Assembly: GCF_003576645.1 (NCBI RefSeq)
Contig: NC_044916.1
Span: 5,863,442 to 5,927,441 of the forward strand
Origin: Ipomoea triloba
Lineage: Eukaryota > Streptophyta > Magnoliopsida > Solanales > Convolvulaceae
Reading direction: 5' to 3'
DNA: 64,000 bases
In this document: positions 55,831 through 64,000 of the stretch, one piece after another
Layout of the letters: each line of letters opens with the position of its first letter
How positions within the stretch are numbered: position 1 is the stretch's first letter
Program-made: the position numbers and the translations under genes
Notes under the pieces: generated by a model
Seen by the model: the letters and a program-made list of their open reading frames with translations, nothing else
Database searches by the model: none
What the model was told of the DNA's origin: nothing

Positions 55831-56393
55831 GGGTTGCACTCTCGTGCGTACTTTCGCTCAGGAGAGAACTGCGGACAAATCACAGCTGTCCACGTGTCCA
55901 GATCAACGAATCAGATGCAATTTTTTAAAAAATGACGCGGTGGCATTTTCGTAAATAAATGGAACTTTGGTGCACCTAATTTCACTTACAAGTGCACATA
56001 TTTTTGCACCTATTTTCACTTACAAGTGCGAGTAATTTATCCTGTTAATATTCATGCACCTATTTTCGTAAATATTTTCACTCACAAATGCAAGTAATTT
56101 ACCTTATTAATATTCATGCACCTGGTGCAACCTAGGTGCACCAAATTATAACATTAGGTGCACCTAGTTATAACATTAGGTGCATTTAGTATTGATGCTC
56201 AGTGTACAATTCACTTGCACCTGTAATACATTTTACTTGCATCTGCAATACATTTTACTTGCACTTGTGCGAGTAATTTACTTTGTTAACATTCATGCAC
56301 CTGGGTGCAACCTATGTGCACCTAGTTATAACATTAGGTGCACCTAGTATTGATGCTTATTGTACAATTTACTTGCACTTGTAATACATTTTA

Positions 56394-57487
56394 GAGAAAA
56401 TTGTCATTTTAGTCTACTGACTATTGGGGTCCTCTTAATTTCAGTTCACGACTTTCAAAAGTGTTAATTGCATACTTTGACTATTCAATTTTTGTCAATT
56501 TTGGACACTCCGGCCAAATTGCCGACCAAATCTCATCGGAATTTCCTAAACCTCAAAATAATGAGGACATTTGGGTCATTTCACACCCTATATCTTCTTC
56601 TCCGGCGAGTTACCATTTTTTCCGACGACCGCTTCGTCCACAACTTTATATGAAGTTTCTTGTCGTGTCAAAATTCTGGAGATAAGGAATTGTTTTTTAT
56701 TCACGAAACTGTTCAATTCATGACTATGCTTATAAATTCATCGCCTCCATTAACAAACCCATCTTCGGATCTCGCAAGAAAACCCTGCGAATTCTTGCCC
56801 GAAAGGCCCAAGCTTTATAACTCATTCCTGCATAAGAAGAAGTTTTGTAGAGTATTAGCCATTGCCCATACTCGTACTAGTAATTCTTATTGGAAACAGA
56901 GCGAATTAGCCGTGAAAGATGGTATTTTTGTTTTGCCTAACTGGAATGTTGCCAGTAATGATAGAACAGCCAGAGAACTTAAGCTACATGATGCAATTCT
57001 GTATTTAGAGTATATGGTAGAAAAAGGCTATAAGCCTGATTTAACCCAAGCTACAAATCTGGTTTATGCCCTTTGCCAACACGAAGAGGCTATGGTGCTC
57101 TTGGAGGTCATAGCGGCCAAGGGTGGGAAACCTAATTTGGTTTGTTACAATGTCGTGTTGATTGGGCTGTGCAAGGAAAGAAGAGTAGACGAAGCTGTTC
57201 AGTTGTTTAGGAAATTGCCATCGATTCGGAGGGGAGTCAAAGACGAAGCGGTCGTCGGAAAAAATGGGGTAGCTCGCCGGAGAAGAAGATATATGGTGTG
57301 AAATGATCAAAATGCCCTCATTATTTTAGGGTTTAGGAAATTCCGGTGAGATTTGACCGGCAATTTGGCCGGAGTGTCCAAAATTGACAGAAATTGAATA
57401 GTCAGGGTATGCAATTAACACTTTTGAAAGTCGTGGACTGAAATTAAGAGGACCCCAATAGTCAGTAGACTAAAATGACAATTTTCT
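56394..57487 (+). mobile_element. Pack-MULE carrying a PPR gene fragment
   Basis: About 240-bp inverted arms, outermost GAGAAAATTGTCATTTTAGTC and its complement; 10-bp target repeat ATACATTTTA at 56384-56393 and 57488-57497 (9 bp if one terminal base is assigned to the element). The arms enclose a 5' fragment of a pentatricopeptide repeat gene. No transposase. Confidence 0.92.
56660..57301 (+). pseudogene. Captured PPR protein gene fragment
   Basis: An open frame of 213 codons. Its middle part reads as the N-terminal region of a P-class PPR protein: LKLHDAILYLEYMVEKGYKP, then TNLVYALCQ, EEAMVLLEVIAAKGGKPN, CYNVVLIGLCKERRVDEAVQLF, that is two to three 35-residue motifs. The first 25 residues and everything after SIRRGVK come from the transposon arms. 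PPR proteins bind organellar RNA; the fragment has too few repeats to do so and no continuation. It could be transcribed as a chimera, but nothing shows that it is. Confidence 0.8.
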
Positions 57488-57722
57488 ATACATTTTACTT
57501 GCACGTGTGCACCTATTTTCACTTACAGGACTTACAGGTGCAAGTAATTTACCTTGTTAACATTTATGCACCTGGGTGCACCTAGTTATAACATTGCGTA
57601 CACCTAGTTATAACATTGCATGCACCTAGTTATAACGTTATGTGTAGCTACCTTCCAGACACGTGGCGCGCTGTGATTCGTCCGCAGTTCTCTCCTGGGC
57701 GGTCAGTACGCACCTGAACGCA

Positions 57723-57725
<3 letters not shown>

Positions 57726-57773
<48 letters not shown>
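57726..57773. repeat. (AT)n microsatellite
   Basis: 24 AT units at the right border of the preceding element; the left border also lies in a TA run. Confidence 0.95.
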
Positions 57774-57776
<3 letters not shown>

Positions 57777-58720
57777 AGGCTTATTGGTGAAATAAAAATC
57801 AACAATATTTTGATAATTTATTATTAAATTTTTGTGTCTTGTGATAATTTATCTAACTATAGATAATAACTAGTGGTTTACCTTATAATGCACAAAAAAA
57901 TTATATTATCATAAATTTGAATAAGTTTATAAATAATAAAAAGATGTTTAAAGAACAATAATGAAGAAGTAAAATCATATATTACAAATTTAAAAAACTT
58001 AAAATACAATTTTCATATAATTTAAGAACATTAAATATGGCACTTCTTAGCATAGAAAAATAGCATTTATCATTTCTTAATTATACTATCACCTTTTGTT
58101 TTGTTCCACAATTATTTGTGAAGTGATTTTTTTTTTTCATTCCTCAATCGTCTAAAACAGTGATTTTTTGCATCAATATCTGAAAGTAATTGAATAGTGT
58201 AATTGCAATTATCTTTTTAAAAATTTTTCATTTCATTTTCTGCTTTAACTCTATGAAAATGAAGTATGAACACGGCTTCCACATACACCACCAAATTTCT
58301 ATCTATGATTTATATCCAATTTGGAATTGGTCAAACATAGATGTCACACATTAATAATTTATCAAACTTGTCGTAACTTAGAACCATCACAATTATATTG
58401 TCAGTTCTATATGAACATAACATTAATGTCTTTATGTGTACGTGTGTTTTCTTTGATTTCATTAATAATTTATCAAACTTGTCGTAACTTAGAACCATCA
58501 CAATTATATTGTCAATTCTCTATGAACATAACATTAATGTCTTTATGTGTGTGTTTTCTTTGATTTCAGACACAAATATTATTTCATTGAAAACTTATGC
58601 TTCAACTTTCACAAAAATAATAATAATCTATACTATTGATAAAAGTAAAATCCTCATCTTCAACTTTCACGCCAAACTAATATTATTAATTAATTGGTAA
58701 AAAAATTAATAAAGTTTATT
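57774..58720 (+). repeat. R1 repeat, copy 3 (right part)
   Basis: Continues the R1 copy that begins at 55480 and was split by the minisatellite element. It includes the 111-bp tandem duplication (58361 and 58472) and a Helitron 5' end TCTATACTATTGATAAAAG at 58627. Non-coding. Confidence 0.75.
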
Positions 58721-59164
58721 TGGTAACAAAATTTTACATACCAAATTCTGAGAATAATTAAACCATTATAATTGTGAGATTAATGGAAACAAATTATGGG
58801 TAATATATGAAAAAAAATCCTTGAAAATTCTGCGTCATTTTATAAGGAAATAATAATTTATTAATTATTATTTACACTAATAATAATAATTCAAATCTAG
58901 ATCTCAGGTGCGGTTAGATCTGAGTCGTTGATCAAATCTAGATCAATGACGCAAATCAATGAATTAAAAAAAAACAAAAAAAAAAACAAACAAACAAACG
59001 TGCGTCGTCTAGAAAGAAGAAGCATAAGCTAAAAATGACGCACCTTAAGTGATATAAACATACACCTTAAGTGTTAAAACAATACACCTTAAGTCTAAAC
59101 ATTGCGCACCTTCAGTTTATAACAATGGCGGCGCACCTTAAGTGATACAAATACGCACCTAAGA
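58721..59164. mobile_element. Minisatellite-bearing element, truncated copy 4
   Basis: From 58906 (CTCAGGTGCGGTT) it matches copy 1 at 31881 including the first six GCACCTTAAG units, then stops at 59165. The sequence before it matches 31660-31880. Confidence 0.75.
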
Positions 59165-59404
59165 TTTGCTAGGATAAAGTATGGTGAGGATAAAATTGTG
59201 ATACTAGTTGTCCATGGAAAAAAGTTTTCCATAGAAAACAAAATACTTAAGATTTGCTAGGAAAACATTTTCCTCATTGTTAAGGAAAACTTTTTCTCAT
59301 GGAAATTGTTTTCTATCCAACCAAACAACATAAAACACCATTTTCCCCACTTTAAAGAAAACATTTTCCATGAAAAATGTTTTCCATCCAACCAAACACC
59401 CCCT
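59165..59404. mobile_element. MITE-like fragment
   Basis: Many copies of GGAAAAC/GTTTTCC in both orientations and the end CCAACCAAACACCCCCTA are typical of plant hAT or PIF MITE termini. The left end is unclear; it cuts the preceding element at 59165. Confidence 0.5.
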
Positions 59405-60944
59405 AAATAGTTTGATTCAATTTAGCTGTTTAGTAAATAGTTTAATTTTTTTAGTACTACTTACTCTATTAAAATGTAATATATGTTCTATACTTTATCT
59501 ATCTATTAGAGCCCAAAGAGTCAATATTCCACCATCAGAGTTCGATCATGTGACATTTCCTCAAGAAGAGCCACAAAAATGTCATCTGAGCATAAAATGC
59601 TTGCCAGACACTATTAAACTTAGTTCATAATTTAATTGAATATTCAATTACTTATTCTTTCTTGTTATCCTAACTACTTAGGTAGTGATTCATAGTTTTA
59701 CCTATAAAATATGATTAGTCATGAATTCTTTCTCGTTATCATAATATTCATTACATTGTGCTCAGCACTTCTATGACTTTCCTTCTTGGACTACAACAGA
59801 TTGAGAAAATATATTGAACATATATTACATTGTAATAGAGTTGATAGTAGTAAAAAAAAAAATCTAAAATATGATAAGTCAAAATATAATAAGATTTATA
59901 TGGTTATATATATATATATGCAAGGCTTATTGGTGAAATAAAACTCGATCAACTATATTTTGATAATTTATTATTAAATTTTTGTGTCTTGTGATAATTT
60001 ATCTAACTATAGATAATAACTTTATTATCATAATTTTGAATAATAAGTTTATAAATAATAAAAAGATGTTTAAAGAACAATAATGAAGAAGTAAAATCAT
60101 ATGTTACAAATTTAAAAAACTTACTTAAATACACTTTTCATATAAGTTAAGAAAAAATGGCACTTCTTAATAGAGAAAAATAACATGTATCATTTCTTAA
60201 TTATTCTATCACCTTTTTTTGTTCCACAATTATTTTTGAAGTGTTTTTTTTTTCTTTCATTCAGCAATCGTCTATGACAGTGATTTTTTGCATCAATGTT
60301 TTAAAGTAATTGAATAGTGTAATTGAAAATTTCTTTTTAAAAAATTGAATGTCATTTTCTGCATTATTAACTCTATGAAAATGAAGTTTCAGCACAGCTT
60401 CCACAGACACCACCATTTTTCTATCTATGATTTATATCCAAGTTGGAATTGGTCAAACATAGCTGGCACTCATTACTAATTTGTCTACTTGAGAAATTTT
60501 TATAAGTGTAAATAGAAAAGAGAAAATAAGAGAAGAAAAAAAAAACAAATCATATTTTAAAAATAAAAACAAAAAACAAAAAAAAAAATTGTCAACCCGC
60601 GACTGACGCGTCCGCTAGGTGCATTAGTTGCGCCTGACACGGGTGGCGTGACATTGGCTTTGGAATCCAAAGTACACGTTACTATTCCAAAAAATTGGTT
60701 CTTACAGTCTGATCCCATTTCTTTCACTCTCCATTTCTCTCCCTTCCACCTCAATAGGCACTATTCCTAAACTCATGTAATATCTTGTATGTAGATGCTA
60801 ACTTTGTACCATCACAATTGACAATTCTATATGAACATGACTTTACTGTCTTCATTTGTGTGTTTTCTTTGATTTCCGACACTATTATTTCATTGAAAAC
60901 TTGATGCTTCGACTTTCTCTCTCACGCACACACAAACTAAGAGT
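59405..60944 (+). repeat. R1 repeat copy 4 and following spacer
   Basis: 59640-60480 matches R1 (with decayed SINE at 59755-59860); 60480-60944 matches 39490-39984 with the GCGCCTGACACGGGTGGCG block. No gene. Confidence 0.7.
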
Positions 60945-61515
60945 GCTTTTGGAAACCTAAAAATGACATCAGAAAAATATTTTTTGAAAAATGAGTAATT
61001 TTTCAAAAAATATTTTTCATTTCTAGTGTTTGGTTGTATTTCAGAAAACTATGTTGATGTGTTTGGTTTATTTTTCAAAAAATGAGCAAAAGTGTAAAAT
61101 TAGCCAAAAATAAGCAAAAACAATGTTACTTTCCCCCAACACTGGTTAGCATTTCTCCATGTCTAAAGAAAAAGGAAGAAACTTAACATTAAAAATCCTA
61201 ACCGGAATCGATTCCCATTTTCCAAATCAGGCAGAAGACGATATGATTATGGCTTCATTGTTACCTGATTCCAATTCCTCCATAATAATTCACATAGTTT
61301 GTCCCACAATCTTCTTCTTCATCTTCTTCAATTCAAAAAAAGCACAATCTTTTCCTTCGTAGCACCTCAACGAAACTTCTACAGTGCCCCCATCAATCTA
61401 CCAGCTCCTCTCCGCCCACGCCCGGGCCCTCCCCATGGGGCTATTTCCGAAGGGCATTCTCGATGTTTACCTCGACAACGTCTCTGTCCGCTTCGAGCTC
61501 CTCGACAACGTCTAG
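60945..61515 (+). mobile_element. DUF538-fragment element, copy 2 (right end missing)
   Basis: Left end GTGCTTTTGGAAACC and following repeats match 39985 onward. The captured fragment runs from about 61150 to 61515. Here one frame retains SIYQLLSAHA, LPMGLFPKGILDVYLDNVSV and FELLDNV before a stop, so the GLPxG-type motif lost in copy 1 is partly kept. No right terminus, so the copy is truncated. Confidence 0.68.
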
Positions 61516-62442
61516 CTGTATTGCTTTTTCTAGTTCTTATTTTTAGTTCATTTATGGATTTCTTGGGTTTGTCTCTTGCCTTATTTCGATGTATGTATAT
61601 GTGTATGCAGTTAACATATTATATGTCTACAATTTATTTAAAATTGCATAATTTGTTACCTGTTTTGCTGCATAAGTATGGGAAACCGTGTAGCTCATAC
61701 TTACTACAGTTTATAGGCTCCTTACAAAATTGAAATATTCATGTCACTTATCACTTGGATTAGACTATAAGAAAAATATGCAGCAAAATAGAAGCAATCA
61801 TCACTCGAGAATATAGCGAAACACCTAAACCATAACGTCTTATTACTTAGCCTTCTTCTTTTTCTTTTTCGTGTGTTTAGCACATGATTTCTAATGATTA
61901 TTCTCTTTTTGTACATTGATGGAATGGTAAGAGATTTTGCCAAGGCACCAACAGACCAACAGTTCAAATGTTATAAAGATAAATTTAGTGTATTTGGAAT
62001 AGCAGTTAAAATAATAACAATGAAATTATAACCTATGTAGTGGAACCCTTTAAATCATTTTAACCACAATTTATCTAAATGGACAATGCCAAATACATCC
62101 CTTACAGTGAAAATGATTAGAATGACTGAAATTAAAACAATTAAACTACTCCAGTACTCCAATTTCATCACCTTCGCTAAATTCTTATCCTTCCAATTGA
62201 AATTTCTTTTATGTAAAGAAAGAATCACTTTTCCAAACACAACATAAGTAAATCAAGTCCTCAAACTATGAGACAAAAGGAGATCAAGAATGAAACATTA
62301 TATAAAACAATTGCCATCTAAACAGCAAAGTCAAATGATCACAGAAAATTGCCATTTCAACTCTGCCAAAACACCAAACATGCAGATTTGCATAGGAGGA
62401 ACAAGCAAATATGCAAGTCTCTTTCACACATTATTGCATTAC
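61516..62442. other. Spacer without clear gene
   Basis: AT-rich. A minus-strand frame at 62055-62240 and a plus-strand frame in 61600-61733 have no recognisable domains. Introns of the exon-like segment at 62443 could extend here, but no second exon was recognised. Confidence 0.4.
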
Positions 62443-62553
62443 CTTTAGAAGCTCAACAATGGATGGAAGAAGCTGACGAGAATCTTGCGGGTTTGCATAA
62501 GGGGGACAATCTGCTACATCCTTCAGCAACTCCAACTTTCGCTCTTCTGAAAG
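62443..62553 (-). other. Exon-like segment of an unidentified gene
   Basis: On the minus strand 111 bases (37 codons, open) lie between an acceptor (TATATATTCAG) and a donor (GTAATGC). The peptide begins LSEERKLELLKDVADCPPYA and ends with LPSIVELLK. Codon use is ordinary and not AT-biased like the surroundings. It may be an internal exon of a real gene, or of a fragment carried by a transposon. The family was not recognised. Confidence 0.35.
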
Positions 62554-63480
62554 CTGAATATATAAAAGTATTACTTGCATCTAATAGTTCCGAAATAATC
62601 CAAGATGACGAAAAGAAAAAACAAAAATTGAATTATGAAATGCAGAAAGTTCTACAAGATGTATTCTAGTTGCTGAACAAGGCCTTATGATTTGTGAAAG
62701 CCAATTTGTGTTACCGATATGCTTGAACAAAGTAGTTAAACATGCTGCAATAATAGAAAAGCATAATTAAAATACAATTGGGCTACCCAAGAATAGAAAA
62801 CTACAGTTCCTCATTAATTTTTGGACTATAATGAAATAGCATATATCTTCGTTCTCTGTAACTTTAATCTTTCACCAACGCAAAACACCTACAAAAAATT
62901 AACCCAATCCCCTGTATATACAGGATGAAGTCTGTCTTCTAACCAAAAAAAATATAAAAATTCAAACTTCTTCCTTAGCCCTTAGGCACACAAATTAAAG
63001 TACATATACTGTAACATTATGTTTAATATGGCCTCTTTATTTAAATTTTGATTAATTATTTGATCCTTATACTTTAAACACTATAATGAAATAAAAGATA
63101 AAAAATTAACACACTAAAGTCGGTTAAATATGATAATCTCGTCAGCTTTTTTATTATTTTTAATTTTTAACAAGGTTAAAATAATTGCTTTGATTATATT
63201 TAATTATTTTTTTGGGTGACTTATCCACTATGCTAGAAAAGTGATAATGAATCAACTTGGTTACAATGTCGAACTATTTGAAATTTAATTGGTTTATTTA
63301 TAAGATTAAAATGAATTGGCAAGTACATGATCTGGCCATTGGAGAAGTACTTAGATGAGACCTAACTTGGATGAAAAAAAAAAAAAAAAAAACTAAATAC
63401 ACAAGTGATACTTGATAGTTAAATATAGAATGTGAGATGACTAATTTTCAATTATGATATTATGGGAGAGAGTATGTAGG
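62554..63480. other. AT-rich spacer
   Basis: No domain-bearing frames. An A-rich run at 63376-63391 and nothing else of note. Confidence 0.5.
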
Positions 63481-63802
63481 TATGGAAACATTATCAATAA
63501 AATTGGAAGAATAAATATGAATTTTATCTTGACCAATTGCATGATAAAAATATTTATAAATTTTTTATGATAATTACTAAGTGTGATGTATATATCATAC
63601 AATGAGGCATGAGCTCATACAACTAATGAAATAATGTACAAATACAAAAAGATAAAAATTGATTATTTAAACACAAAAAAGTAAAAAAGAAAAAAAATCA
63701 ACAAGCCAACAATGACAACCACAAGAGATTGGAAGACTTGAAAAACAACATCAAAGCGTAAAAACAATAAAAGCTAGTAATCTTTCTTTGTGAATAATAT
63801 TT
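63481..63802 (-). other. Conserved 3' flank of CNL-e
   Basis: Nearly the same sequence as 1455-1751 next to CNL-a, including the block ATACAATGAGGCATGAGCTC. It shows that gene and 3' flank were duplicated together. Confidence 0.7.
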
Positions 63803-64000
63803 TTAATTTAATAGATAAGGCTCTTCACTATAATTGTGTCCAATAGTAACTCTTAGTATATGTTCAATCTTCCATCGATCTGATCCTTCAACACTTATTC
63901 TTTGAACAAGTTGTTGAGATGGGCAGGATAGATGCAATTGCTTCAAATGCTCAACTTCTCTCAAGCCTTCTGGAAGCATTTCTAGACATTTGCACTCATC
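63803..64000 (-). CDS. CNL-e: 3' end of a fifth CC-NBS-LRR gene
   Basis: The last 65 codons of a CNL gene that runs out of the window. The frame ends in GHNYSEEPYLLN and stop at 63803, and includes the conserved terminal LRR block (EHLKQLHL, PSQQLVQRISVEGSDRWKIEHI). It is closest to CNL-a, with which it also shares the 3' flank, so it belongs to that subfamily. Whether the rest of the gene is intact cannot be seen. Confidence 0.9.
   Translation of the reverse strand, partial: DECKCLEMLPEGLREVEHLKQLHLSCPSQQLVQRISVEGSDRWKIEHILRVTIGHNYSEEPYLLN

Larger units (their letters stand above)
55831..57725. mobile_element. Inverted-repeat element with GCACCT minisatellites, copy 3
   Basis: Ends with inverted similarity over about 55 bp: GTGCGTACTTTCGC then AGGAGAGAACTGCGGAC on the left, and the complement on the right with GTGATTCGTCCGCAGTTCTCT. 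Interior units have GTGCACCTAGTTATAACATT and TGCACCTATTTTCACTTACA. It lies in R1 sequence between TA runs (55811-55830 and 57726-57773); the R1 copy at 30725-30740 is the uninterrupted site. A Pack-MULE is nested inside. No transposase. Confidence 0.75.

Overview
This window is plant nuclear DNA, almost certainly from a eudicot. It is AT-rich and contains intronless CC-NBS-LRR (CNL) resistance-gene homologues, plant-type Copia, Gypsy, hAT, Mutator, Helitron, Stowaway and SINE elements, and captured fragments of plant gene families (PPR, LRR receptor-like protein, DUF538). The genus cannot be fixed from the sequence alone. No rRNA, tRNA or bacterial-type features were seen. Single Ns at 13957 and 19981 show that this is assembled draft sequence.

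The backbone is a cluster of five CNL genes, all on the minus strand. CNL-a (1752-4465) is a pseudogene with two frame lesions. CNL-b (6585-8053 plus 14164-15422) is split by a 6.1 kb retrotransposon nest. CNL-c (24388-27147) and CNL-d (49776-52559) are full length. CNL-e (63803 onward) shows only its 3' end. An orphan CNL 5' flank without a coding region lies at 191-530. By protein body the genes alternate between two subfamilies: a, c, e against b, d. The upstream flanks instead group a with b and c with d, so the cluster looks like a duplicated gene pair that was later reshuffled. The intact genes are predicted intracellular immune receptors that switch state by binding ADP or ATP.

Between the genes the DNA is mostly mobile elements. 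At 8.05-14.15 kb a Copia element sits inside CNL-b and itself holds a solo LTR (TSD ATTAC); a second Gypsy solo LTR (TSD GTATG) closes the nest. At 16.2-19.5 kb there is a complete non-autonomous LTR element (LARD-like, TSD ACTAT), whose 3' part plus flank is repeated once more (period 1682 bp) across an N, which may be an assembly artefact. At 21.6-23.6 kb a Copia deletion derivative has its LTR broken by a 1.08 kb hAT element that carries a SINE.

From 27 to 49 kb there are Helitrons (one with an exact empty site in a paralogous segment), a Stowaway MITE, a Pack-MULE with a receptor-like protein fragment, tandem arrays of Helitron 5' ends, a DUF538-fragment-carrying element, and several MITEs. 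From 52.6 to 61.5 kb the upstream segment of CNL-c is repeated upstream of CNL-d with different insertions, including a LINE fragment and a minisatellite-rich element that itself carries a Pack-MULE with a PPR fragment.

No clearly new enzymatic system was found. The most unusual items are a repeat family with GCACCTTAAG minisatellites and inverted ends next to TA repeats, several exact 42-bp tandem duplications, the alternating CNL pair structure, and three independent gene-fragment captures.
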